This document shows positions 51,236-61,770 of a stretch of 64,000 nucleotides of DNA, piece by piece. Origin of the DNA: Pseudomonadota bacterium (GTDB lineage Bacteria; Pseudomonadota; Alphaproteobacteria; Rhodobacterales; Rhodobacteraceae). The DNA is taken from NCBI GenBank assembly GCA_020161615.1, contig JAIUPD010000001.1:514875-578874 (forward strand), read 5' to 3'. Made by a program: the position numbers and the translations under genes. How positions within the stretch are numbered: position 1 is the stretch's first letter; the number at the start of each line of letters is the position of its first letter. The notes under the pieces are model-generated. The model did not search any database. It was not told where the DNA came from and saw only the letters and a list, made by a program, of their open reading frames with translations.

Positions 51236-53236
51236 ATGGGCGGGTTCGTCAAGGGGATCGGGGTGGGGCTGGCCAGTTTCGCGCTGGGATTCGTGGTGCT
51301 GTCGGTGGCGGTGCCGGTCGATCCCGGCCCGGCGCCGACCCCGGGGGCCGAGCCGGTCGATCTGGTCGCCGCCGCGCCCGGCACAGCCCCGGCACCGACG
51401 GCGCCGGTGGCCGCCACCCCCGCGCCCGGGGCCGAGCTGCCCGCGGCCTCTGCCGCCCTGCCGCCGCCGCCCGCGACCCCGGCGATGCCCGCGCCTTCGG
51501 GTCACGAGGCGCCGTGGCGGATGCAGGCCCTGACGGCGATGCCGGCCGGCGCCAGCCCGCCGTCCGCGCCCCCGGCCGACACGCCGAGCGATGCCAACGC
51601 GACACTCTCCCCGCTGGCCTCGGTCACGACGCCTCCCGCGCCAACCGCTCCGGCGATGCCTGGCGCGGACGGGGTGTCGGCGACCACGCTGGCGGCCCCG
51701 GCCGAGATGGTGGTCGCCCCCAGCGCCTCGCCCGCGCCCCCGGCCGATACGCCGAGCGATGCCAACGCGCCACTCTCCCCGCTGGCCTCGGTCACGACGC
51801 CTCCCGCGCCAACCGCTCCGGCGATGCCCGGCGCGGACGGGGTGTCGGCGACCACGCTGGCGGCCCCGGCCGAGATGGTGGTCGCCCCCAACGCCTCGCC
51901 CGTGCCCCCGGCCGATACGCCAAGCGATGCCAACGCCACGCTCTCGGCTCTGGCGCCGGTCACGACGCCCCCGGCGCCCGGCGCCCCCGTGCTTCCCGGG
52001 CCTGACCGCACGGTGGCCCCCGCGATGACCGCGCCGCAGGTGCCTGCGGCCGAGGCCGGGGTGCCGGTCCCGCCCCCCGCCGATACCCCCAGCGGCAGCG
52101 ATGCGCTGGCCCGGATCGCGCCGGTTGCCGCGACCGCCTTGCCGTCGGACGAGCCCTTGCTGACCCCGGCCCGACCGGAGCCTGAGGCGGCAGCGCCGGA
52201 AGCGGCCGCCGTGACGCCCGTGCCAGAGGCCGCGCCGCCCGCCGTGGCCGAGGAGGAAGCGCTCGCCCTCGTTCCGCCGGTTGCCGAACCCCCGGCCCCG
52301 CAGGAACCCGCGGGCCCGGGCCAGCCGGCACCGGTTGTCGCCGAGGCTCTGCCCCGGGGCGAACCGCTTCTGCCCGGCGTGGCACCTGAGCGGCCCCCGG
52401 TCTCGACCCTGCCCGGACAGGTGGCGGGGGTGATCATCGGCCGGGGCAGCCTGGGCGACGATTCCGCAATCCGCCGCGGCGGCTCGCAGATGGTGGGTCG
52501 CTTGCCGACCCTGGGCGAGACCGCGGCCGAGGCCCCCGCAGCCGACGCGCCCGCGGGCAGTGACGCGCGCCCGGCCGTCGAACGCTTCGCCGCCGAGGCC
52601 GCGCTCGGTGCCGATCAGGTGCCGCTGGGCGTGGTGCTGATCGACGACCCGGCGGCCGAGACGGCGATTCTGGCCCTGCCGGTGCCGGTCACCGTCGCGC
52701 TCGACCCCTATGATCCCGAAGCGCCGCGCCGCGCGGGTGCCTACCGCGCCGCGGGGCACGAAATCGCGCTGCAGGCGATGCGGGTGCCGCAACTGGCCAC
52801 GCCCTCGGACCTTGCCACGTTGATCGACGGCTGGCGCCGCGCTTTCCCCGAGGCGATGGCGGTGATCGACGTGCCGGTGAACGGGCTCGGCGCCAATCCG
52901 GCGCTGGCGCGCAATGTCGCCGCCGCGCTCGCGCCCGAGGGCTACGGCGCCATCGCGCTCAGGGACGGGCTCGACGCCTTCCTGCAGGCCTCGCGCGGGG
53001 CGGGGCTCAGGGCCGCCTCGGTCTACCGGGTGATCGAAAGCGACGATCAGAGCGAGTTCACCATCCGCCGCCTGATCGACCGCGCCGCCTTCGAGGCCTT
53101 GCGCCAGCCACGCGTGGTGATCAGCGCCGCCGCCACCGACCGCGACACGATGCGCGAACTGACCGATTTCGCCGAAGGGGCGGGACGCGCCGGGGTGGGG
53201 CTGGCGCCGGTCTCGGCGGTCCTCAACAGGAACTGA
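51236..53236 (+). CDS. Divergent polysaccharide deacetylase (YibQ-like) with long Pro/Ala repeat linker
   Basis: The 666-residue protein has an N-terminal membrane anchor (GIGVGLASFALGFVVLSVAV), a low-complexity Pro/Ala/Thr linker (about 30-395) containing 56-residue repeats, and a C-terminal deacetylase-like domain (about 400-660) with LGVVLIDDPAAETAILALPV and GHEIALQAMRV. The catalytic metal motifs of true deacetylases are poorly kept. I chose ATG 51236 because GAGGGG precedes it. It is divergent from trpG and ends 1 base before the Kef-type gene. Confidence 0.8.
   Translation: MGGFVKGIGVGLASFALGFVVLSVAVPVDPGPAPTPGAEPVDLVAAAPGTAPAPTAPVAATPAPGAELPAASAALPPPPATPAMPAPSGHEAPWRMQALTAMPAGASPPSAPPADTPSDANATLSPLASVTTPPAPTAPAMPGADGVSATTLAAPAEMVVAPSASPAPPADTPSDANAPLSPLASVTTPPAPTAPAMPGADGVSATTLAAPAEMVVAPNASPVPPADTPSDANATLSALAPVTTPPAPGAPVLPGPDRTVAPAMTAPQVPAAEAGVPVPPPADTPSGSDALARIAPVAATALPSDEPLLTPARPEPEAAAPEAAAVTPVPEAAPPAVAEEEALALVPPVAEPPAPQEPAGPGQPAPVVAEALPRGEPLLPGVAPERPPVSTLPGQVAGVIIGRGSLGDDSAIRRGGSQMVGRLPTLGETAAEAPAADAPAGSDARPAVERFAAEAALGADQVPLGVVLIDDPAAETAILALPVPVTVALDPYDPEAPRRAGAYRAAGHEIALQAMRVPQLATPSDLATLIDGWRRAFPEAMAVIDVPVNGLGANPALARNVAAALAPEGYGAIALRDGLDAFLQASRGAGLRAASVYRVIESDDQSEFTIRRLIDRAAFEALRQPRVVISAAATDRDTMRELTDFAEGAGRAGVGLAPVSAVLNRN
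51575..51985 (+). repeat. 168-bp tandem repeat inside the YibQ-like gene
   Basis: Two nearly identical 168-bp units (51575-51742 and 51743-51910) and a degenerate partial third (51911 to about 51985) each begin with codons for ADTPSDAN. A remnant ADTPSGSDA occurs again at 52079. The unit is a multiple of three, so copy number can change without breaking the frame. Confidence 0.9.
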
Positions 53237-53237
53237 G

Positions 53238-54914
53238 ATGCACGACAGCGGCCTTTCCTTCATCTTCTTCGAAGTCTCGGCGCTGGTCATGCTGGCGGCG
53301 GCGTTGGGGTTGGCGGGGTTGCTGCTGCGCCAGCCGCTGGTCGTGTCCTTCATCGCCGCCGGGATCCTGGCCGGACCCGGCGCGCTCGGCCTCGTGCAAT
53401 CGACCGAGATGATCGCAGTCCTGGGCCAGATCGCCGTGGCGGTGCTGCTGTTCCTGGTCGGCCTCAAGCTCGACGTGACGCTGGTCAGGAACCTGGGCGC
53501 CGTGGCGGTGGCCACCGGATTGGGGCAGGTGGGCTTCACCGCCGTGGTCGGGTTCCTCCTGTGCCTGGTAATGGGGATCGACCCGCTGTCCTCGGTCTAT
53601 ATCGCCGTGGCGCTGACCTTTTCCTCGACCATCATCATCGTCAAGCTGCTGTCCGACAAGCGCGAGATCGACTCTCTGCATGGCCAGATCGCGCTGGGCT
53701 TCCTGATCGTGCAGGATATTTTCGTGATCCTCGCCATGGTCGTCGTCTCGGCCCTGGGCTTCGGCGGCGGCGAGGGCGAGACGGGGGCGCGGGAGATCCT
53801 GCTGCTGGCCGGGGGCGCGCTGGCGCTGATGGCCTTCGTCTGGGTCTTCGTGCGCTGGATCGCCAATCCGCTGATGGGGCTGATCGCCCGCTCGCAGGAA
53901 TTGCTGGTCATCTTCGCCGTCGGCTGGGCGGCCGGGCTGGCGGCGCTGGCCGATGTCATCGGGCTGGGGCAGGAGCTGGGCGGGCTGATGGCCGGGGTCT
54001 CGCTGGCCTCGACCCCCATTCGCGACGCGATCGGGGCGCGGCTGGCGCCGCTCAGGGATTTCCTGCTGCTCTTCTTCTTCATCGGCCTCGGCGCCGGGCT
54101 GGACCTGTCGACGCTGGGCGCGCAGGTGGCGCCCGCCGCCGTGCTCTCGGTCTTCGTGTTGATCGGCAACCCGTTGATCGTGCTGGCGATCCTGGGCTTC
54201 ATGGGCTACCGCAAGCGGACCGGCTTCCTGGCCGGGCTGACCGTGGCCCAGATCTCGGAATTCTCGCTGATCTTCATGGGAATGGGCATCGCGCTGGGCC
54301 ATGTCGACGAGGGCGCCCTGGGTCTGGTCACGCTGGTCGGCCTCGTGACCATCGCGCTTTCGGTCTACATGATCACCTGGTCGCACAAGCTCTACGCCCT
54401 GTGCGAGCCCCTCCTCGGCCTCTTCGAACGCAGCGCGCCCTACCGCGAGAACGGCGACAGCGCACCGGCCGAGGGCGCGGGGCCGGATGTGGTGATTCTG
54501 GGCCTGGGGCGCTTCGGCTGCCGGATCGGACAGGGGTTGAAGGAACGCGGGCTGACCGTGCTGGGCGTCGATTTCGACCCCGAGGCGCTGAAGACCTGGC
54601 GCGCGCAGGGCCTGCCGGCGCAATTCGGCGATGCGACGGACCCGGAATTCGTCGCCCATCTGCCGCTGGCGACGGTCCGCGCCGTGATCTCGGCCGTGCC
54701 GCGCGGGCGGGGCAATGTCCTGAGCGAGGCCGATACGCAGCCCGCGCTGCTGCACGCGCTGAAGGCCGCGGGCTATCGCGGCGAGGTGGCGGTGACGGTG
54801 ACGTCGGGGGCCGAGGCCGATGCCTTCCGGGATCTGGGCGCCACGCTGGTGCTGTCGCCCTTCGAGGATGCGGCCGAGCGGGCGGTGGAGAAGATCGCCG
54901 AGGCCTGTGCCTAG
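53238..54914 (+). CDS. Monovalent cation:proton antiporter-2 (Kef-type) with TrkA-N domain
   Basis: A 558-residue protein with about 12 membrane segments of the CPA2 exchanger fold (1-395; FIAAGILAGPGALG, TFSSTIIIVKLLSD, GQELGGLMAGVSLAS) and a cytoplasmic nucleotide-binding TrkA-N domain (about 415-555; VVILGLGRFGCRIGQGLKERG split over the GxGxxG). It probably exchanges K+ or Na+ for H+, gated by NAD(H) or glutathione adducts. It is co-directional with and adjacent to the YibQ-like gene. Confidence 0.9.
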   Translation: MHDSGLSFIFFEVSALVMLAAALGLAGLLLRQPLVVSFIAAGILAGPGALGLVQSTEMIAVLGQIAVAVLLFLVGLKLDVTLVRNLGAVAVATGLGQVGFTAVVGFLLCLVMGIDPLSSVYIAVALTFSSTIIIVKLLSDKREIDSLHGQIALGFLIVQDIFVILAMVVVSALGFGGGEGETGAREILLLAGGALALMAFVWVFVRWIANPLMGLIARSQELLVIFAVGWAAGLAALADVIGLGQELGGLMAGVSLASTPIRDAIGARLAPLRDFLLLFFFIGLGAGLDLSTLGAQVAPAAVLSVFVLIGNPLIVLAILGFMGYRKRTGFLAGLTVAQISEFSLIFMGMGIALGHVDEGALGLVTLVGLVTIALSVYMITWSHKLYALCEPLLGLFERSAPYRENGDSAPAEGAGPDVVILGLGRFGCRIGQGLKERGLTVLGVDFDPEALKTWRAQGLPAQFGDATDPEFVAHLPLATVRAVISAVPRGRGNVLSEADTQPALLHALKAAGYRGEVAVTVTSGAEADAFRDLGATLVLSPFEDAAERAVEKIAEACA

Positions 54915-54953
54915 CGCTGGTGGCAAGACCCGGGGGTTTTCCACCCTCCCCCA

Positions 54954-55056
54954 GCCGCGCCACGGGCGCGGCGTTCTCGGCTGAAACGCGCCACTGGCGC
55001 GTTTCCGAGACGCCGATCACCCCCCCGGAGGATATTTTCGGCGCAAAGAAGGCGGC
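54954..55056 (+). repeat. Hairpin pair and truncated dispersed repeat, copy 4
   Basis: Two hairpins, CCGCGCC / GGCGCGG (about 54955-54971) and the perfect GAAACGCGCC / GGCGCGTTTC (54983-55005), are followed by a CCCCCCGGAGGATATTTTC tail with GCAAAGAAGG. This matches the first part and the tail of copy 2 but lacks the CCAAAGGGG hairpin. It lies between convergent genes and may also terminate transcription from both sides. Confidence 0.65.
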
Positions 55057-55084
55057 GTTCAGAGAGGGTTAACGCCTGACCTGC

Positions 55085-55411
55085 TTACATCGAGAAGCTG
55101 ATGCCGCAGCCGCAGCTCGAGGCCGCGTTGGGGTTCTCGATCACGAAGCGTGCGCCGATCAGTTCCTCGGTGAAATCGATGACCGCATTCGACAGGAAGG
55201 GCAGCGACACCGGGTCGATGACCACCTGCTGGCCCTGGCCGGCCAGGACCAGATCCTCCGCCTCCGGCGCATCCAGCGTGATCTCATACTGAAAGCCCGA
55301 GCACCCACCGCCCGAGACGGCGACGCGCAGGACCTGCGGTTGTCCCGCATCCTCGGCGATCTCGGCAAGGCGGGTGAAGGCGCGGTCGGTGACACGAGGG
55401 GGCAGATTCAT
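55085..55411 (-). CDS. erpA: Iron-sulfur cluster insertion protein, A-type (ErpA/IscA)
   Basis: The 108-residue A-type carrier has all three cluster cysteines: Cys37 in GGGCSGFQYE and Cys100/Cys102 in the SSCGCG end. It receives clusters and hands them to apo-enzymes. The start MNLPPRVTDRAF and the ASSCGCGISFSM end resemble ErpA more than IscA. It is divergent from dgt, 84 bases apart, an arrangement I recall as conserved in Rhodobacterales. Confidence 0.92.
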   Translation of the reverse strand: MNLPPRVTDRAFTRLAEIAEDAGQPQVLRVAVSGGGCSGFQYEITLDAPEAEDLVLAGQGQQVVIDPVSLPFLSNAVIDFTEELIGARFVIENPNAASSCGCGISFSM

Positions 55412-55495
55412 GGCGAAACGGCGTTTTCCTGCAAGGCTACGGCAGATATAAGAAGGGCAAAGGCGCACGACAAGCGCCGTGGCAGAACGGACAGC

Positions 55496-56701
55496 ATGAC
55501 CCAACCGGCACCCTTCGCCGCCGACCCCGCGCAATCGCGCGGGCGGCTGCACCCCGAGCGCATCTCGACCTTCCGCTCGCCCTTTCAGCGGGACCGGGAC
55601 CGGATCATCCATTCCTCGGCCTTCCGGCGGCTGAAGCACAAGACGCAGGTCTTCATCGAGCATGAGGGCGATTATTACCGCACCCGCCTCACGCATTCCA
55701 TCGAGGTGGCGCAGGTGGCGCGCACCCTCTCTGCCGCGCTGGGCCTGAACACCGATCTGGCCGAGGCCATCGCGCTGGCGCATGATCTGGGCCACACGCC
55801 CTTCGGCCATACGGGCGAGGATGCGATGGCGGCGCTGATGGAGCCTTACGGCGGCTTCGACCACAACGCCCAGGCGCTGCGGATCGTCACCATGCTGGAA
55901 AAGCACTACGCCGATTTCGACGGGCTGAACCTGACCTGGGAGACGCTGGAAGGCATCGCCAAGCACAACGGCCCGCTGGTCGGCGCCGATGGCGTGCCGC
56001 TCAAGGGTCCGCTGCCCGCGGCGCTGGTCGAATACAATGCCCAGCAGGACCTGTGGCTGCACACCTATGCCAGCGCCGAGGCGCAGGTCGCGGCTATCGC
56101 CGATGACGTGGCCTATAATCACCATGACCTGCATGACGGGCTGCGCTCGGGCCTCTTTACCGAAGAGGATCTGATGGAGCTGCCGATCACCGGCCCGGCT
56201 TTCGCCGAGGTCGACGCGCTCTATCCCGGCCTCGACCGGATGCGGCGGCGGCACGAGGCGCTTCGGCGCGTCTTCGGCGTGATGGTCGAGGATGTGATCT
56301 CGGTCGCCCGCACCCGCCTGCAGGCCGCCGAGCCCGAGAATGCCGATGCCGTGCGCTTCCTCGGCACAAGGATCATCCGCTTCTCGGATCGCCTCTTCCG
56401 CGAGTTGAAGGTGATCCGCCAGTTTCTCTTCACCCGCATGTATCGGGCCGAGCGGGTGGTCGCCATGCGGGCCGAGGTGACGGAAGTGGTGCGCGACCTC
56501 TTCGGGCTGTTCATGAACGACCCGTCGCTGCTGCCCGAAGAATGGCGGGGCGATGTGCGCCATACCGGGGACGAGGCGGCGCAGGCCCGCGTGGTCGCCG
56601 ATTACGTCGCGGGCATGACCGACCGTTTCGCGCTGCAGGAACACGCGCGGCTTCTGGGCACCGATCCCGCGCGCTTTACCCGCTACATCGTCTCGGGCTG
56701 A
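55496..56701 (+). CDS. dgt: Deoxyguanosinetriphosphate triphosphohydrolase-like protein Dgt
   Basis: The 401-residue HD-domain enzyme splits dNTPs to nucleoside and triphosphate. The HD metal site is seen as RTRLTHSIEVAQVAR (His), ALAHDLGHTPFGH (HD pair) and a later Asp in AIADDVAYNHHD. The N-terminal RSPFQRDRDRIIHSSAFRRL split across 27-46 is typical. Length fits the type 2 subgroup. Confidence 0.93.
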   Translation: MTQPAPFAADPAQSRGRLHPERISTFRSPFQRDRDRIIHSSAFRRLKHKTQVFIEHEGDYYRTRLTHSIEVAQVARTLSAALGLNTDLAEAIALAHDLGHTPFGHTGEDAMAALMEPYGGFDHNAQALRIVTMLEKHYADFDGLNLTWETLEGIAKHNGPLVGADGVPLKGPLPAALVEYNAQQDLWLHTYASAEAQVAAIADDVAYNHHDLHDGLRSGLFTEEDLMELPITGPAFAEVDALYPGLDRMRRRHEALRRVFGVMVEDVISVARTRLQAAEPENADAVRFLGTRIIRFSDRLFRELKVIRQFLFTRMYRAERVVAMRAEVTEVVRDLFGLFMNDPSLLPEEWRGDVRHTGDEAAQARVVADYVAGMTDRFALQEHARLLGTDPARFTRYIVSG

Positions 56702-56745
56702 CAAAGGGCCGATTCTGCGGCGCGGCATCGGCGCTTGCCAATACT

Positions 56746-56770
56746 ACGGACCAATACTATATGGGTCCGT
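56746..56770 (+). promoter_or_regulatory. Palindromic operator before marR
   Basis: ACGGACC (56746-56752) and GGTCCGT (56764-56770) form a perfect 7-bp inverted repeat around an AT-rich centre (AATACTATATG). The centre can serve as the -10 box with TTGCCA at 56735-56740 as -35. A MarR dimer bound there would cover the promoter, which suggests autoregulation of marR-emrAB. Confidence 0.55.
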
Positions 56771-56785
56771 ATGAAAGGCGGCCCG

Positions 56786-57229
56786 ATGTCCCAGGACGCG
56801 AAATCCCTGCTGGTGTTGATCAACGATGCGGCGCGCATGGTGCGGTCGGAATTCGGCCGCTCGGCCCGCGATCACAAGCTGACGCTCTTGCAATGGCGCA
56901 CGCTCGGCATGCTGGCGCGGGGCGAGCCACTCACGCAATCGGCCATCGCCCAGCGGATCGAGGCCAGTCCGATGACCATGTCGGATATCGTCAACCGGCT
57001 GGAATCGCTGGGCTATGTCCTGCGCGAGGTCGATCCGGCCGACAGCCGCGCCAAGCTGGTGCGCCTCGCCCCCGCCGCCCTGCCCATCGTCGAGGAGATG
57101 CGCGCCATCGCCCAGGATCTGTCGAGCCGGATCTTCGCCGGTTTCTCGGAACCCGAGCGCGAGGCACTGGAGGTCCTGCTCGGCCGCCTGATCGCCAATC
57201 TCGAATCGCTCGCCGCCACGCATGACTGA
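56786..57229 (+). CDS. MarR family transcriptional regulator
   Basis: The 147-residue regulator has the MarR winged helix: LTLLQWRTLGMLARGEPLTQ, then SAIAQRIEASPMTMSDIVNRLE and the wing YVLREVDPADSRAKLVRL. I took the ATG at 56786. One at 56771 directly abuts the operator palindrome and would leave little leader. It heads an operon with emrA and emrB and overlaps emrA by 8 bases. It probably represses the pump until a toxic ligand binds. Confidence 0.88.
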   Translation: MSQDAKSLLVLINDAARMVRSEFGRSARDHKLTLLQWRTLGMLARGEPLTQSAIAQRIEASPMTMSDIVNRLESLGYVLREVDPADSRAKLVRLAPAALPIVEEMRAIAQDLSSRIFAGFSEPEREALEVLLGRLIANLESLAATHD

Positions 57230-58340
57230 GACCGCCATGAGTCCCAAGGATACCACCACCGCCTTTGACCCGACCGCCACGCAGGCCCCCGCCAAACCCA
57301 GGCGCCGCCGCCGGGTGCTGCTGCTGTCGGTGCCGCTGGTGCTAGCGCTGGCCGGGGGCTTCGTCTGGCTGAATGGCGGGCGCTACGAGAGCACCGACAA
57401 CGCCTATGTCCGGCAGGCCATCCTGCCGGTCAGCGCCGATGTGGCGGGCCGCATCACCGAGGTGGCGGTGCAGGAAAACCAGCATGTCGCGGCGGGCGCC
57501 GTCCTCTTCCGGCTGGATGACGAACCCTACCGCATCGCGCTGGATCAGGCCGAGGCGGCGCTGGCCTCGGCGCGGCTGGCGGCTGAGCAGCAGCGCTCGG
57601 CCTGGGTCACGGCCGAGGGGCGGCTGGATGCGGCGCGGCAGGTGCTGGACCTGCGCGAGCGCGATTACCAGCGCCAGACCGAATTGTCCGACCGGGGCGT
57701 GATCACCCATGCGGCGCTGGACTCTGCCTCGCTGACCGTGCAGGCGGCGGAAAACGACGTGCGGCTGGCGGCGCTGGCGGTGACGCAGGCGGCCGCCGCG
57801 CTGGGCGGCGATCCGACGCGCGAGACGGATTCGCTGCCCTCGGTCCGCGCGGCGCTGTCGGCGCGCGAGGCGGCGCAAAGGGCGCTGGACCACACAATCA
57901 TTACCGCGCCCGCCAGCGGTATCGTCAGCCAGACCGGAAGCCTCAACATCGGCCAATACGTCGCGACCGGCACGATGGTGGCGAGCCTGGTGGAATCCGA
58001 CGCCTCGTGGATCGAGGCGAATTTCAAGGAAACCCAGATCGGCGCGCTGATCCCCGGCCAGCCCGTGACGGTCGAGATCGACGCCTATTCCGGCGCCGAA
58101 ATGCACGGCGTGGTGGAGAGCATCGGCGCCGCCACGGGTTCGCAATTCTCGCTGATCCCGGCGCAGAACGCGACCGGCAACTGGGTCAAGGTCGTCCAGC
58201 GTGTCCCGGTCCGCATCCGGCTGGAGGGGGCGCCCGAGCAGGCGCTGCGCGGCGGGCTCAGCGCCAATGTTTCGGTCGATACCGGCAGTTCGCGGCTTGA
58301 CCGCCTCGACCTTGGCCATTGGCAACGCTGGCTGCCATGA
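57222..58340 (+). CDS. emrA: Membrane fusion protein EmrA (HlyD family)
   Basis: The 372-residue adaptor has a short cytoplasmic basic start, one membrane anchor (VLLLSVPLVLALAGGFVWL), the YESTDNAYVRQAILPVSADV biotinyl-lipoyl strand, a helical hairpin (about 100-190), and a beta-barrel with FKETQIGALIPGQPVTVEID. It links the inner-membrane EmrB pump to an outer-membrane channel, which must be encoded elsewhere. It overlaps marR and emrB. Confidence 0.92.
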   Translation: MTETAMSPKDTTTAFDPTATQAPAKPRRRRRVLLLSVPLVLALAGGFVWLNGGRYESTDNAYVRQAILPVSADVAGRITEVAVQENQHVAAGAVLFRLDDEPYRIALDQAEAALASARLAAEQQRSAWVTAEGRLDAARQVLDLRERDYQRQTELSDRGVITHAALDSASLTVQAAENDVRLAALAVTQAAAALGGDPTRETDSLPSVRAALSAREAAQRALDHTIITAPASGIVSQTGSLNIGQYVATGTMVASLVESDASWIEANFKETQIGALIPGQPVTVEIDAYSGAEMHGVVESIGAATGSQFSLIPAQNATGNWVKVVQRVPVRIRLEGAPEQALRGGLSANVSVDTGSSRLDRLDLGHWQRWLP

Positions 58341-59872
58341 CCGCGCTCTCGCGCCCGACGCTGGAGGTCAGTCATCGCGGCTGGCTGACGGCCTCGATCA
58401 TGCTGGCGACGATCATGCAGGTGCTGGACACCACCATCGCCAACGTCGCCCTGCCGCATATGACGGCCAGCCTCGGCGCCAGCCAGGAAGAGATTACCTG
58501 GGTCCTGACGTCCTATATCGTGGCCTCGGCCATCGCCACGCCGATGACCGGCTGGCTGGTGGACCGGCTGGGCGCGCGGCTGCTGTTCATCGTCGCGATC
58601 GCCGGGTTCACCTTCTTTTCGCTTCTCTGCGGGATCGCCACCGGGCTGGAGGAGATGGTCCTCTTCCGCGTGATGCAGGGCGTCTTCGGCGCGGTCCTCA
58701 GCCCCCTGGCGCAATCCACCATCCTCGACATCAACCCGCGTGAGCGGATGGGTCAGGCCATGGCCGTCTATGGCGCAGGGATCATGCTGGGGCCGATTGT
58801 CGGCCCGACGCTGGGTGGCTGGCTGACCGAGGATTTCGGCTGGCGCTACGTCTTCCTCGTCAACTTGCCCATCGGCATTCTGGCGCTTCTCGGTGTCGCG
58901 GCCTTCATGCCGAAGACGCCGACGAAAACCCGCCGCTTCGACTTTTTCGGCTTCGCCATGCTGGCGCTGGCGGTCGGCGCGCTGCAGCTCATGCTGGACC
59001 GGGGGCAGGCGGTGGGATGGTTCCAGTCAGCCGAGATCTGGATCTACATCGGCCTCGCCATCAGCGGGCTCTGGGTCTTTGGCGTGCATTGCCTGACGGC
59101 GGAAGACCCGTTCATCGACTTCCGCATGTTCCGGGACCGCAATTTCGCAATGGGGATGCTGTTCATCTTCGTCATCGGCCTGACGCTGTTTTCCGGCCTC
59201 GCGCTGCTGCCGCCCTTGCTGCAATCGCTGCTGGGCTATCCGGTGATCACCACCGGCATCGTCATGGCCCCGCGCGGGGTGGGCACGATGATCTCCATGA
59301 TCGTGGTCGGGCGCCTCATGGGCAAGGTCGATGCCCGGGCGCTGGTCCTGTTCGGGCTGGCGCTGACCATGCTCGCCTTCTGGATGATGACCGGCTTCGA
59401 CACGCAGATGGATTCGGGACCGATCATCTGGTCGGGGCTGTTGCAGGGCTTCGGTCTGGGCTTTGTCTTCGTGCCCTTCTCGACGCTCACCTTCGCCACG
59501 CTGGCTACCAAATACCGCGGCGACGGAACCTCGATGTTCGCGCTGGTCAGGAACGTGGGTTCGGGCGTCGGCATCTCCATCGTGACCTCGGTCCTGGCCC
59601 GTATGGTCGCCACGAACCATGAGGAGATCGCCGGCCGCCTGACCGCCGATGCGCCGGCAGTCAGGGATCTGGTGCCCGGGCTTCTGGCCCATGACCAGGC
59701 GCTGGCGGCGCAGGTCGACGGTCTGGTGACGCAGCAAGCGGCGATGATCGCCTATATCGACAATTTCCACCTGATGCTGATCTTCACCGCGCTGGCCCTG
59801 CCCATCGTCTTCCTGCTGCGCACCAATACCGGCGCGGCGAAAGGGCCGGCGATGCCCGCCGGGGACCATTGA
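58337..59872 (+). CDS. emrB: Multidrug efflux MFS transporter EmrB (DHA2 family)
   Basis: A 511-residue, 14-helix proton-driven drug pump. It shows [13 protein letters not shown] in helix 1, [20 protein letters not shown], the GARLLF loop and the antiporter-type [21 protein letters not shown] motif in helix 5. With EmrA it would expel hydrophobic toxins across both membranes. The start overlaps emrA by 4 bases. Confidence 0.93.
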   Translation: MTALSRPTLEVSHRGWLTASIMLATIMQVLDTTIANVALPHMTASLGASQEEITWVLTSYIVASAIATPMTGWLVDRLGARLLFIVAIAGFTFFSLLCGIATGLEEMVLFRVMQGVFGAVLSPLAQSTILDINPRERMGQAMAVYGAGIMLGPIVGPTLGGWLTEDFGWRYVFLVNLPIGILALLGVAAFMPKTPTKTRRFDFFGFAMLALAVGALQLMLDRGQAVGWFQSAEIWIYIGLAISGLWVFGVHCLTAEDPFIDFRMFRDRNFAMGMLFIFVIGLTLFSGLALLPPLLQSLLGYPVITTGIVMAPRGVGTMISMIVVGRLMGKVDARALVLFGLALTMLAFWMMTGFDTQMDSGPIIWSGLLQGFGLGFVFVPFSTLTFATLATKYRGDGTSMFALVRNVGSGVGISIVTSVLARMVATNHEEIAGRLTADAPAVRDLVPGLLAHDQALAAQVDGLVTQQAAMIAYIDNFHLMLIFTALALPIVFLLRTNTGAAKGPAMPAGDH

Positions 59873-59885
59873 ACCGCGCGCTCGG

Positions 59886-59913
59886 TTGACGTTTTCGTTT
59901 GCCGTGGTAGGGC
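59886..59913 (+). promoter_or_regulatory. Candidate promoter for argS
   Basis: TTGACG (59886-59891), 16 bases, TAGGGC (59908-59913) lie 23 bases before the argS ATG and 13 bases after the emrB stop. A separate promoter here fits the idea that the efflux genes were inserted before argS. Confidence 0.45.
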
Positions 59914-59936
59914 AGGGGCCAGCAAAGGACGACGCG

Positions 59937-61676
<1,740 letters not shown>

Positions 61677-61770
61677 ACACAGGCCGGCGCACGGCGGGCT
61701 GCCCTGAAAACGGGCTGGTGAAGGACGTGGGCCAAGACCGGGACTAACCCGGCGGGTTTGTGAGGCGAGC

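Noticed and set aside
51065-53539. 824-codon open frame on the minus strand
   Set aside because: It is the complement of the Pro/Ala-rich YibQ-like gene, giving long Gly/Arg strings without motifs.
55411-56728. Long N-terminal extension of erpA antisense to dgt
   Set aside because: ErpA is complete at 108 residues with a proper start at 55411. The upstream part is shadow of dgt.
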